A DNA stretch of 64,000 bases from Neoceratodus forsteri. Lineage: Eukaryota > Chordata > Ceratodontiformes > Ceratodontidae. The stretch is taken from the NCBI GenBank assembly GCA_016271365.2, contig CM028129.1:1009435501-1009499500 (forward strand), given 5' to 3'. Positions 41,930-52,502 of this stretch are shown here, piece by piece. The number at the start of each line of letters is the position of its first letter. The first letter of the stretch is position 1. The position numbers and the translations under genes were made by a program. The notes under the pieces were generated by a model that made no database searches, was not told where the DNA came from, and worked only from the letters and a program-made list of their open reading frames with translations.

Positions 41930-42850
41930 AGGGCTAACCCCCTCATTGCCAATGGACCCCCCCCAGCACCTGGACCAGCATCTCCTCCCCCTTCAACCAC
42001 CCTCCCTGCACCAAGACCACCCTTCCAGCCCCGCCTGGCTTCACTAGCAGACAACCCTTACATCCTTGGACCAGCCTTTCATCCCGTCATCCACACTTCC
42101 TGCAACTGGACCACCCTTTAAGCCCCTGGACCAACCTCTTCCCATGCAGCCGCTGCAACTTCCACATGGATTAGCCTCCCAGTCAACCACCTTATACCCA
42201 GGTGGACCACCCTCCAGGCCCCAGACCAGCTGAACACCCTCCCTGCACCTGGAACATATTTCCATCACCCAGACCTGCCTCCAACCATCATCTGACAACA
42301 CTTGACCCCCCCCCCCAGCCGACCATCTGCCCTACAGCTGGATCCCTCTTCTAGCCCATGGACTGTCTTTCTCATCTCACTACTCTTCTGTTGCTGGACC
42401 ACATCCCCAACCCCTGGACCAGCCTTCCTCCAAACTGACCTCACTTCACCTGGAACAGTTTCTGATGCCAGCCAACCACTCTACTGGCACCAAGAACCCC
42501 TTTCAGACACTGGATCAGCCTCTACTCCCCAGCAGACCATTCATGCTCCCTCTACCTGGAGCAGCTTCCATCATCCCAGCTGATCACTCTCCATGCCACT
42601 GGACCACCCCTTCCAGCCCCTAAACCAGCATCTTCTCCCCAGTTGACCACCCTTCCGGCATCAGGGCAACCTTTTCAGTCCCTAGACCACCCTTTCTTCA
42701 TCAGCCGATCACTCTCACTGCACCTGGAATAGCCTCACTCCCAGCTGACTACCCTACATGCAGCTGGACCACACTTTCAGCACCCAGATCAGCCCTCCTT
42801 CATCACTCTCCCTGCTGCTGAAACTCCTTCAACCACTGATCCAGTCTGCC
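41930..42850 (+). repeat. degenerate C-rich minisatellite-like region
   Basis: Phrases such as GGACCACCCTTCCAGCCCC, GGACCAGCCT, CCCAGCTGACCACCCTCC and GCACCTGGA recur dozens of times in the same general order. The copies are diverged and the period is not regular, roughly tens of bases to a hundred. The strand is almost free of long G runs. It is not coding. It could be an old tandem array or a low-complexity expansion. Confidence 0.6.
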
Positions 42851-43365
42851 ACCATGATGCGGGTCAGGGAGCCTGCTCCTAAGGCAATGTGGGCCTCAGG
42901 AGTCAGCGGCTAGTGCTGAGGTGCGGGTGGCTTGGTAACTAGAAGTCAGTGATAGGTGGTGGATTCATGATGTGAAGTGGCAGCAGCTCCATGACTGGAG
43001 AGTGTTGTATGATGGGTATTCAGGGGGCTGGGAAAGAGGAGGTGTCACGGGGGCCCAAAGAGTGTGGCGTGCATGGGGATGGCACAGGAGTGTGGGTGGG
43101 TGGGATGGGGGAGACAACCACAGGGGATGGCTTGTCTATGTGTCTGTGTGTGTGTGTGCGCGTGTGGTTCCTGATGTGGGTTGGGATGGAGCACAGTATA
43201 TAGTGCGCCAAAGTAGCAACGTCTGTGGCCATACAGAAAAAAGGCGTGCCACAGACTACAGGCAGGGCATGTTAAGGTGCTAGGAGACCCCTTTAGGACA
43301 CATTTAGTTATTGGTGGTGTGGGGGAAGGGGGTACTGTATGTAGGAGCCACACAGTGCAGTGATA
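42851..43365. other. no recognised feature apart from a GT run
   Basis: Contains a short GTGTGTGTGTGTG microsatellite at about 43143-43160. The rest is G-rich and unassigned. It is the left flank of the LTR element. Confidence 0.45.
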
Positions 43366-43369
43366 CTTG

Positions 43370-44928
43370 TGTAACCCCCTTGTTACCCGGGGTTACTAGA
43401 ATCCCAGTAAGACCTAGTGGTAGGCAGGGAAGGCAGCTTGTGAAACTCCAGTTAAATGGGTTTCACACTGTCTCACTCTGTTCTCAGTCACAGCTGAGAC
43501 TTGAGAGATGACATCACCATAGAACTGTCGCAGCTGCATAAGCCACATTGGAATCTGCAACACAGGGAGTGAGTTAGAACTTTGGGAGTTTTCAAAGTTC
43601 AGTTGTCTGTTTACCTCCAAGCAGGAAGGAGGTCTCCTGTTTACCTACAAGCAGGAAGGAAGTGTTTTTTCTGTTTACCTCCTTGGGAGAAAGTTAGAGT
43701 CCAGTTTAAAGCGGTGGAGACCGCTGTCCAGGTCTCAGTGCCCCTCTCGGGAAGAAAAGTCCCTCTGTGGATTCCAGGGGCAATCCCCTAATTTTCCACT
43801 ACAGAAGAAAGCTGCCTGTTTACAGTTTCTGTTCTGGTATAACAGTGAAAGAAGTGGTACTTCGCCTGTGGGGCACCTGCAACGAAAGGGTGAGTGTTGT
43901 GCTCTATTTGAGAGGGCAAACAATATGTTTTCTTCAGTTTGGAAGATATGAAGAAAAAGCTGGGATGTGAACTACTATTTGGGAGGCCTATTGTACTAGG
44001 ACAAACAAATGGAGTAGTTTAAAGTTTAAAGTCTGAATGGATTTCAAGTACTGTTGTAGAGGGGTGTCAGGTCATCCACCGTTTAATCTACATTTCAAAG
44101 TTTAAGTTTCTGTTTGTCCAGAGAAATGGCGGGTATGGGCTGTGGAGCTGGAGGTGGAACCTTCCATCTTTAGTAACCAGGTCCACTCTCTACGGATTTC
44201 TTCTGTGAATTGCTACTTGCCTCATGCGCCTGGCCAGTGATGAGGTAGGTACCCAGACGTTGGTCGCAAATTGGAAAATCTCTCTAGGAGTCGCAGACTC
44301 TAAGTGGTGTGGGGAGCCACAGGATGGGGAAATATACTCCTTGTTTGATGGTAGTCCGAAGGAAGTAAGAAATTAAATCTAAGAGTCGCAGACTCTAAGT
44401 GGTGTGGGGAGCCACAGTTTGGGAAATATACTCCTTGTTTGATGGGAGTCACTCCAAGTAAAGTTGGGTTCATTCTTCAAATGGACCGTCAGTCAAGTGG
44501 CCGGCAGGGGAGCCGGGCCAGTCGGGCTGTGTATCCAAATCGCATGCAAGTCCGGGCTGAGTGCCTGGTGGGTCCAGAGCCAGACCACAGTAGAAATGGG
44601 TTCATTCTTCAAGTGGACCACCTTGTAGTCTCTGATCTGCATATACAGTGAACGCAGCCCTTTGGGGGACCATCTATGCTTTGTTATGTTCAGCTAGCTT
44701 ATGAATAAAGCCACACTGAAAAATCCCAATCCTGGTTCTGGACATTACAGTTATTGCTTCCTGTAGTTGGATTTTCTTGGGTGCCCCTGTGCAGAGTAGC
44801 CAAACCTAGGTCCCTTGTGCCAGGTAACCTCATCCTCCCCGAACCTAGGTCCCCACCAGGTATTGCTGCCAATGCCAACAGCATGCCACCTGTCATTTTA
44901 GTGAAAAAGGCAGGGGTGAGGGGTTACA
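43370..44928 (+). repeat. 5' LTR
   Basis: The LTR starts TGTAACCCCCTTGTTACC and ends GGGGTTACA. AATAAA is at 44704-44709. It differs from the 3' LTR mainly by a tandem duplication of 95 bp (TCGCAGACTCTAAGTGGTGT at 44291 and 44386), which explains the length difference of 94 bases. Within it, GTTTACCTCCAAGCAGGAAG repeats two to three times at about 43609-43680, a possible enhancer-like U3 repeat that the other LTRs share. Confidence 0.9.
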
Positions 44929-44932
44929 AAAA

Positions 44933-44945
44933 TGGAGGCACCACT
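44933..44945 (+). promoter_or_regulatory. primer-binding site, tRNA-Thr-like
   Basis: Four bases after the 5' LTR the sequence reads TGGAGGCACCACT. TGG is the complement of the universal CCA end, and TGGAGGCACC fits the complement of the 3' end of vertebrate tRNA-Thr (ending GGTGCCT plus CCA) at the first ten positions, with one mismatch in the next three. The tRNA sequence is from memory and needs checking. The position is right for minus-strand priming. Confidence 0.6.
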
Positions 44946-46457
44946 TTGGATTTGTTCAGGAAGGAAGGTGCTTGGGCAAGTAGGCTAGCGTTTTGGCTAT
45001 CTGGCAGTGGGTAGCCCAAAAAAATTGAAGCAATTTCCCTAGTGTGTTACTGTGTGCTGTGAATCTTGTGCTGCTGTTTAAAAAAATGCCAACTGTTTAC
45101 CAAGGAGCTGTAAAGCCAAAGAGTGTGCCCTTGTCCTGCATCAAAAAATGTTTACAGCGTTTTTGTCAGCTTTTAAAGTGAATTCTGTGAAGGAAAGTGT
45201 GGAAAACTAGGGGTAGCAACAGAGAAATTATGCCCTGGACGTTGGAAATGCTTTCTGTGTGAATGGAGAGACTGCAGAGTTAATGGCAATGTTACATGGT
45301 TGAAATGGGCTCCCGCCGTGGAGTCAGTTGAAAAAAAAAAAGTGCATTTTACAGTTTAAATTTGACTGCTTGACGATCGCTGTGGAGGAGAGGAGCTCTT
45401 GAGAAGAAAGAGGCTCATTTGCATGGTGTCGGTGGTTGGTCAGTTTACCATTGGTCCCGCCTCAGCCAGCTCTTCTGAGTCTGCCTCAGCATTCGAGAGG
45501 GAGACAGAGAGTAGTGCGTGTACTGGCAGTGGAGGAGCGTCACGAGGATTCAAAGCGCTGTGTAAACAGTTCAAAAAGTGACTTTTTTGTTTAAAATCGG
45601 GCTCAACCCGCAAATCGATCGTGGAATTAGTGGATTTTGTGGTCAAAACGACGATCGTGGAGACTGCCCGCCCGTTTGCATTCAGAGGCCTTCAAAATCT
45701 GGCTGCAGGCCATTTTACCCCATCACAGCAAGTTGCTACAAATAACAGTGAGTAAACAATTTAAAACTGCTCAAACAGTGATTTTCAGTAATGCCATATA
45801 AAATGTGTGTGCAGCAGTATAGTCACTTTGCAAGTAGCGACTGTGTGATGTCCTGCCAGCAAGTGCAAGTCTGTAAAGCCATTGAATGTGTGCATAGCAA
45901 TGAAAGTAGCCTCAGTTTAAAGTTTGCAGCCAGAGAGAGACTGTGGGTTGTAGCAAAATGCAACACTAGTAGAAGCAGGCAATCCTGAGCTGAAACCTGA
46001 AGTTTTAAGGGACTGTAAACAAAATGAATGTTGCCAGCATGTGAAAAGTCCAAGGAAAATCCTGTAAATGTGTGAACAGCCAAATCAGAGCAAGTTGTGC
46101 AGTTTGAGTAAAAGTTATCAGCAGCTTGTGTAAATTGGGTGCGTAGTGGCTTGACCTAGATTCTAAATGTTGATGCACAGGAGTGCTGCCGCCGCCATTA
46201 CAGGGTGGGGTAGTAAAGTAAACACAGCAGCAGAGGAGCCATTTTAAAGCTACAGAGTGTGTTCATTTAAAGTGGAACTTTCAGTTACAGTGAACTTTGT
46301 TTATTTTTCTGCAGTTATGGCCTCAGGACCAGCTCATCACTCGGATCATGCCCGGTTGCAGTAACAGCAGCAGTAAATAGACTGAGAGATATTGAAAGTG
46401 GTGCTATGGAGGGCAACTCACTCCTGATGTGGCAATTCCTAATTATCCAGTGCATGT
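44946..46457 (+). other. 5' leader of the LTR element
   Basis: About 1.5 kb without a convincing frame. It has an A-run (45331-45340) and several repeated AGTTTAAA words. A retroelement leader of this length can carry packaging signals, but none is recognisable by sequence. Confidence 0.4.
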
Positions 46458-46781
46458 ATGCCAGATGTGCTTGAGTGCTGGAAGGATGTCTTCATGATTC
46501 CTCACTGTGCTGGATGTCTTCAAAAATGTGGCTTGTATAAAGCCCAATCTGCTTGCTCCTACATGGACAAAAATTCAGGAATCTGCAGTTGGAACAGACA
46601 CAGCATCAGGCGGAGCCTGTGGAGGAAGGTCCTCGGGGAGTGTGGCACAAAGCTAGAGGGTGCAGAATTAGAGACTGAACCTGAAATTGAAGTTTTGGAT
46701 GCTGGATCTCAGAAAGAAAGTTCGGATAAAGCATCAATAGACCCTGGGTGGGGGGGCCTAGCCCAAGTCTCGGTGAGGTGA
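46458..46781 (+). CDS. LTR-element frame a: Cys-rich protein of unknown function
   Basis: ATG at 46458 opens 107 codons. The N-terminal third is Cys-rich (C at positions 7, 18, 21, 25, 33 and 43, including HCAGCLQKCGLY), a pattern that could bind metal, followed by a basic stretch (RHSIRRSLWRK) and an acidic one (ELETEPEIEVLD). It ends at TGA (46779-46781), overlapping frame b by about 50 bases in another frame. A run of seven G at 46750-46756 lies in the overlap, so the two frames may be one protein separated by a slip or an indel in that run. No family is recognised; it is neither RT, integrase nor a standard gag zinc knuckle. Confidence 0.5.
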   Translation: MPDVLECWKDVFMIPHCAGCLQKCGLYKAQSACSYMDKNSGICSWNRHSIRRSLWRKVLGECGTKLEGAELETEPEIEVLDAGSQKESSDKASIDPGWGGLAQVSVR

Positions 46782-46783
46782 AG

Positions 46784-47536
46784 ATGAGATGGGAGGCCTT
46801 TGAATGGGAGGTGTCTACCCGCTCCAGTGATGAATGGATAGTCTCGGGTGAGAACCACTGCTCACCCTGGGCTCAGATCCTCAGTGAAGAGGAAGATGAG
46901 GGGGAACCTATGTGGCCTTGTGAGAAAGGAACGGGTACACAGCCTCAAGATCTTGCCTCGGAAGAATGTGTTGAAGAAGGTGGTGATGCCACTGCCCTGG
47001 CTTTACAAGAAGAAGAAGTCAGGGATCCGTTTTTAATTTCTTTGAGGATGCGAAGCTGGCAGAACCAGGACTGGCCACCCCCAAGCCAGGCCAGCAGTCT
47101 CAGATTGACCAAAGCAAGTAAAGAGGAGAGACTGGTTCGTAGAAAGGCCAATGAAATCTATGGTATGACCTTTCCTACCTTTCTTTGGAGAGTCTGGGAG
47201 GAGATTGAGGACTGCAGGAAATCCTGGATCTGGGATGAAGCAATGAAAGATGTGCATCTTGGGGCCAACCAGCATGTAAAGAATAGACTGTTCCATGAAA
47301 AGTATACACAGTGGAAGAGAGGCAGGACACTGTTTATGGACAGAGTGAGAATAGTGGACGGAGAGAGACGTGAAGTCTCCCACTGTGTGAGCTATGTGCG
47401 TCCAGACGGGGTAATAATTCAAGCCCCTGACCCCTGGTACTATTGGCCTCAGTGCAAGGACCTCCCAGTAATTAAGCCCGTGCCTACAAATGGAGAGCCG
47501 AGCAGTGGTAGTCAATACTGCCACACTAGACTGTGA
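46784..47536 (+). CDS. LTR-element frame b: Trp-rich protein of unknown function
   Basis: The first ATG is at 46784; the frame is open from 46730, just upstream of the G7 run. It has about 250 codons to TGA at 47534-47536. Order of features: acidic segment SEEEDEGEP (near residue 35), a Pro/Ser linker (WPPPSQASSLRL), then a Trp-rich region with GMTFPTFLWRVWEEIEDCRK and YTQWKRGRTLFMDRVR, and near the C-terminus CVSYVRPDGVIIQAPDPWYY. There is no signal peptide or membrane segment. It is the longest frame in the element and has no stop, although nothing else in the interior is open, which suggests it has been kept. I do not recognise the family; a regulatory or gag-derived protein or a captured host gene are possible. 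Confidence 0.55.
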   Translation: MRWEAFEWEVSTRSSDEWIVSGENHCSPWAQILSEEEDEGEPMWPCEKGTGTQPQDLASEECVEEGGDATALALQEEEVRDPFLISLRMRSWQNQDWPPPSQASSLRLTKASKEERLVRRKANEIYGMTFPTFLWRVWEEIEDCRKSWIWDEAMKDVHLGANQHVKNRLFHEKYTQWKRGRTLFMDRVRIVDGERREVSHCVSYVRPDGVIIQAPDPWYYWPQCKDLPVIKPVPTNGEPSSGSQYCHTRL

Positions 47537-47639
47537 AGTGCCCTTATTGATCCGCCAATATGAATAACCAAGGACTCAGGTGCTCCACATTCTTCAGTCT
47601 ACAGTGTACTGTCCTGTTCAGCAACCATCTACTGGCCCA

Positions 47640-47838
47640 CCAGATGACTTCAGATCCAGAGAGGACACCAGCCCAGCTGTTTCCTGTTCATCGCCTGGCA
47701 ATCGGATGACGTTGGACCAGCTGTTTTTCTTTTTGTTCCTGTTCTAAGGTTCTTTCTCCATAGATGACATCAACCCAGCTGTTTCCAGATGTGCCCTCCT
47801 GTGTTTCCCGGAAGATGTCCGCCCAGCTGTATCAGAAG
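47640..47838 (+). repeat. short diverged tandem repeat inside the LTR element
   Basis: The phrase GATGAC...CCCAGCTGTTTCC returns four times (about 47643, 47706, 47763 and 47813), spaced roughly 50-63 bases. It lies just after the stop of frame b. The words are diverged but keep the same order. Confidence 0.5.
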
Positions 47839-48865
47839 AAATGCTGCCAGGGAGAGTCTTCAGCAGGGACAAGGTTGGTGCAAGTCGTATACTACAAATG
47901 GTTGGTAAGTCCGAAAACTTTTTTCTATCTTTATGACATTGCAGTACACACCCTACACTACAGACTTCAAAAATGTGTGAACTGTCCGCAAAGACTCTCC
48001 CCTTCGGGACTTTGGCCTTTTAGAACTGTGTTTCATGGGGCTCCTGCCCAGGAGAGACTCTTTATTGGACTAGCCTTCGGGCCTTGTGGTCACTAGTTGG
48101 GACTTTTAGGGCACTCCATCCCCCCAAATGTGTATTGTAAATAATGTCATTATTGTACTCTAATGTAAATACTGTTTTTCTAAAAAAAATCTTTTTGGGA
48201 TTGTTCAGTGTTTTTTGTATGGTAGGGGTTGTTGTTTAGGTAGACTGCGTATGCAGATTAGGAGTGTGTTTTGTTTTTGTCTTTTTCTTACTGGTGTTCC
48301 TGGGAAGACAGAAGAGAAGACAAGAAGAGGAGGAGGGGCTCATCGGAGTTCCTCGTCAGTGCTTTATTGTGTAGAATTTAAAGTACTGTGTTGTTATTGC
48401 TATGGTTGTTACTGTGTTAACCCTTTTCCTTCCACAGGTGTGGTTGTGGGGGTAGGGAGGAAGTATTATTTGGTATTTTAATGGTTGTAGTTGCAGGTTG
48501 CCCAAGGTCGGGGAGGTCCCTGGGTTTTTTTTTTGTTTGGGAATATTATGTTAGAGACAGACAGGTTTTCCCTAGGGGGTTAGGACAGGCTGTGGCCCTG
48601 ACCCGCAGTAGGGACCGCAGTGCTGATCTATCAGGGCTATGCTCTGGATGGTTCTACCAGAGCCACTAGGTGTCCACAGTAAGTGGATAGTGTAGAGGCT
48701 GATATGTCAGCTATAGGCCTCTAAGCCCTTAGTGTTGCCTGCCTGTGCTTGCACATGGTAGGAGGGGGCCTGATCACCCCCCTCCGCAGGTAGCACATAG
48801 GGTGGGATGGCCTAAGGCCGAGTGCATAATGACTGGGGACAGTCATTTTCCTGGTCAAGTGCGAG
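47839..48865 (+). other. 3' interior of the LTR element
   Basis: About 1 kb, with a frame at 47764-48096 that is open but unlike any protein I know. T-rich stretches occur at 48182-48220 and a poly-T run at 48517-48532. The expected polypurine tract directly before the 3' LTR is missing: the last bases are CTGGTCAAGTGCGAG. The nearest purine stretch, GGGGACAG, is about 30 bases upstream. Confidence 0.45.
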
Positions 48866-50330
48866 TGTAACCCCCTTGTTACCCGGGGTTACTAGAATCC
48901 CAGTAAGACCTAGTGGTAGGCAGGGAAGGCAGCTTGTGAAACTCCAGTTAAATGGGGTTCACACTGTCTCACTCTGTTCTCAGTCACAGCTGAGACTTGA
49001 GAGATGACATCACTATAGAACTGTCGCAGCTGCATAAGCCACATTGGAATCTGCAGCACAGGGAGTGAGTTAGAACTTTGGGAGTTTTCAAAGTTCAGTT
49101 GTCTGTTTACCTCCAAGCAGGAAGGAGGTCTCCTGTTTACCTACAAGCAGGAAGGAAGTGTTTTTCTGTTTACCTCCTTGGGAGAAAGTTAGAGTCCAGT
49201 TTAAAGCGGTGGAGACCGCTGTCCAGGTCTCAGTGCCCCCTCCCTCCGGGGGTGGGAAGAAAAGTCCCTCTGTGGATTCCAGGGGCAATCCCTAATTTTC
49301 CACTACAGAAGAAAGCTGCCTGTTTACAGTTTCTGTTCTGGTATAACAGTGAAAGAAGTGGTACTTCGCCTGTGGGGCACCTGCAACGAAAGGGTGAGTG
49401 TTGTGCTCTATTTGAGAGGGCAAACAATATGTTTTCTTCAGTTTGGAAGATATGAAGAAAAAGCTGGGATGTGAACTACTATATGGGAGGCCTATTGTAC
49501 TAGGACAAACAAATGGAAGTAGTTTAAAGTCTGAATGGATTTCAAGTACTGTTGTAGAGGGGGTGCTTCAGGCCATCCACCGTTTAATCTACATTTCAAA
49601 GTTTAAGTTTCTGTTTGTCCAGAGAAATGGCCCGGTATGGGCTGTGGGAGCTGGAGGTGGGAACACCCCCCAACTTTAGTAACCAGATCCACCTCTACGG
49701 ATTTCTTCTGTGAATTGCTACTTGCCTCATGCGCGCCTGGCCAGTGATGAGGTAGGTACCCAGACGTGGCTACAAATTGAAAATCTCTCTAGGAGTCGAG
49801 ACTCTAAGTGGTGTGGAGCCACAGTTTGGGAAATATACTCCTTGTTTGATGGGAGTCACCCAAGTAAGTTGGTCTATTCTTCAAATGGACCGCTGAAGTC
49901 AAGTGGCCGCAGGGGAGCCGGGCCAGTCAGGCTGTGTATCCAAATCGCATGCAAGTCCGGGCTGAGTGCCTTGTGGGTCCAGAGCCAGACCACAGTAGAA
50001 ATGGGTTCATTCTTCAAGTGGACCGCCTTGTAGTCTCTGATCTGCATATACAGTGAACGTAGCCCTTTGGGGGACCATCTATGCTTTGTTATGTTCAGCT
50101 AGTTTATGAATAAAGCCACACTGAAAAATCCCAATCCTGGTTCTGGACATTACAGTTGCTTCCTGTAGTTGGATTTACTTGGGCGCCCCTGTGCAGAGTA
50201 GCCAAACCTAGGTCCCTTGTGCCAGGTAACCTCATCCTCCCCGAACCCAGGTCCTCACCAGGTATTGCTGCCAACGCCAACAGCATGCCACCTGTCGTTT
50301 TAGTAAAAAAGGCAGGGGTGAGGGGTTACA
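48866..50330 (+). repeat. 3' LTR
   Basis: Aligned with the 5' LTR over its whole length with few differences in the stretches compared; AATAAA is at 50109-50114. It lacks the 95-bp duplication of the 5' LTR. The next bases are CTTG, the second copy of the target duplication. Confidence 0.9.
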
Positions 50331-50334
50331 CTTG

Positions 50335-52304
50335 TAATTAGGGAAAATATATAGCCATGAAGTTACAGGGAAATTCCAATGCCCAGTCAATCTAGGGACA
50401 CTTTGTCAATATGTATCAGCCTCAACAGTCCTCACCAGCAGCTCCTGCATGCAGTAAATACCCCTGCATGCAGCACATAAACCCACAGTACAGCAAGCTG
50501 CTTCTAGTTAGCATCTTTGCAGTAAGTAACCCCACCACAAATGCGTCCCATGCAACCAGTTCCCCTGCCCCGGTGGTGGCACTTTCACCAATGAACCGTA
50601 CTACTCCTCCTCCTCCTCAACTGTCAAATCAAGGAAAAGGGGATGTTTAAAATTAGCAGCAAATGGAGAATACTTGATGGGCCACTATGCAGAACCAATG
50701 TGTTCTGCCACAGAGGGGCTCGGATTCCCTATCTCGAGAGGTCCATGGGAATCAGAATCCCAAGGTGGCAAAACACACTGGTTGTGCATAGAGTTGCTCA
50801 TCCTGTATTTTTTAGTGTATAGTATTGTGTGAAATGTGTGCGCACGAGTTCTTTTGCTTTCAAAATGAAGCCGACTAATGCAGTCTACAGGTTCTAGAAT
50901 GCTGTTCTACCACAGAAGGGTAGAATCACATTCCATGACCTCTGAACTGTGGTACAACAGCATTTTGAAAGAGATGGAATTACATACAGAACAACACTCT
51001 GCTATACACTATTAAGGGATAAATAAGGAAAAAAACAAGGAATGGGGTACTTATTTTCAAAAAGTATAAACAAGCATGGGTTACTCGTCATAATCTATCA
51101 TATCAAGGAAAAGTGGTTGTTTAAAATTAACAGCGATATAGAATAAATAAGGAATAGGGGCACTTATCCCCCCCAATTGTTTAACCAGGAGAGACACTAA
51201 GCTGAACACTTTATTTACAGGTGCGACTTTTCGAAAAGTGCAGACGAGCATGGGTAGCACTTTGTGTTTTGATTGCCACCACCAGGCCTTCTGCACAGCC
51301 TATGGCTGGACTGGTTAAAAGTATAGTTTATTACCTCTAGACTATCCATCAGGACAGTGAAACCACCATCGATGAATAGAGAGGAGTCCAGTCTATGGAA
51401 AAAATGCCCAAAGTAATCCTGCTGTTATTTCTGTGTGTTAGAAAATAAATTTAAACTTTAGTGCGCCGCGCCACCGCCATTGGAGACCAGGGTCAGTACT
51501 GAATGTTTTAGTCTGGGTAGGACAGGACATTTTAATTGACTTACTGTAAATAAGAGTCTGCTTAATTAAAAAAAAAAAAAAAGCTTTATTTCAATAAGGG
51601 CTTGCCTAAAAACACACAAATGCAAGCATTTCAGTGAAAATAATTAGAGTTACTGGTATAAAGAACTGGGTGTTGACGTATACCCCCGTTCAGTACCCTG
51701 GCCCCCAAAACGCTTGATCTGGCCCTGGGTGCATGCAATGATAGTCTTCCTCCAAAAAAAAAAAAAATCACTGATTTAATGTTAATCACAGCAATAGAGC
51801 ATCCATAGGAAATACTGTAATCTACAGGAATATCACCCTGGAGTTACAGGGAAAATGCTAAATCAGTATGGGAGCACTCTACCAGCTTTACGCTGAATCA
51901 CCACTGGAAACAAGTTCCTCTAACTTTTTAAAACAAATCGGCGACCAACACCTGCTTGAGGACCATGAGATGTGTCGCTCTTACACCTTGTGTCTCCCCA
52001 CGATGCACGACATATGCACAGGAGTAAAAAGCATATGTAGTAAAACATCCCAGAAATACGTGTATGTGGCTGTCTGTCTAATGCAAACAACCACAAATGC
52101 AAGTGCATAATAAAAAATAAAGAAACAGGATATGCTAACAATTCACAGTTTTATCTTACCGGTGCAACCACTCCCCCTAATAAGTAGCAACACCGGATTG
52201 ACAATGGGTAGGTTCCTGCTAGGATTTTTCCAGGTTATGCACCTAATAATGCTATCCTCGTGCATCTGTTGGTAAGCAAATCTGTTTAAATAATTCCAGA
52301 TACA
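50335..52304. other. unassigned, with diverged internal duplications
   Basis: ATCAAGGAAAAGGGGATGTT (50629) returns as ATCAAGGAAAAGTGGTTGTT (51103), each followed by TAAAATTA and GCAG/ACAG. GGGATAAATAAGGAA (about 51016) and ATAAATAAGGAATAGG (51142) with later GAGCATGGGT words also recur. GAGTTACAGGGAAAATGCTA (51841) resembles AAGTTACAGGGAAATTCCAA (50360). The region seems built of old copies of an unknown repeat. Open frame 51868-52110 is unrecognised. Confidence 0.4.
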
Positions 52305-52502
52305 GTTAGGAACTACTCTCGGGCCGCAACAGGAACCGATCTGACATTGCTAGCCATTCGGTTTCCAGTCGTCTCCCTACAAGAACCGTATGCGCAAGCG
52401 TGAAATCTACACGCGCATGCGCATTACTAATCAGGAACCGTTCTCCCGCCCGAAACCCGATCGGTACGACTCCGTAATTATCCGCGAGCGCAAGAGGGAT
52501 GC
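52305..52502. promoter_or_regulatory. CpG-dense segment with an NRF1-type palindrome
   Basis: This 200-bp stretch is far richer in CpG than its surroundings. It contains GCGCATGCGC (52413-52422), the palindromic core of the NRF1 binding site, with a half-related TGCGCAAGCG nearby, and AGGAACCG repeated at about 52328 and 52434. A CpG-dense patch like this could be a promoter of a gene or element. No transcript is evident. Confidence 0.35.

Larger units (their letters stand above)
43370..50330 (+). mobile_element. non-autonomous long-LTR retrotransposon with unknown cargo frame
   Basis: The element has a 1559-bp 5' LTR and a 1465-bp 3' LTR in direct orientation, each starting TGTAACCCC and ending GGGGTTACA. 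CTTG flanks it on both sides (43366-43369 and 50331-50334), matching the 4-bp duplication of the solo LTR. A tRNA-like primer site follows the 5' LTR. The 3.9-kb interior has no protease, RT, RNase H, integrase, gag zinc knuckle or envelope that I can recognise; its only substantial frames are at 46458-47536. No polypurine tract lies directly before the 3' LTR. Long LTRs and 4-bp duplications occur in several retrovirus-like groups, so the parent lineage stays open. It probably moved with proteins supplied by an autonomous relative. Confidence 0.85.

Noticed and set aside
43582..43791. Open frame inside the LTRs (repeated VYLQAGR peptide).
   Set aside because: It arises from the short direct repeats in the LTR; LTRs of this kind are regulatory and the solo LTR does not keep the frame.
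47764..48096. Open frame in the 3' interior of the LTR element.
   Set aside because: It begins in the small tandem repeat, has ordinary chance-like composition and no recognised motif.
51868..52110. 80-codon open frame in the unassigned region after the LTR element.
   Set aside because: It overlaps old diverged repeat copies and has no family resemblance.
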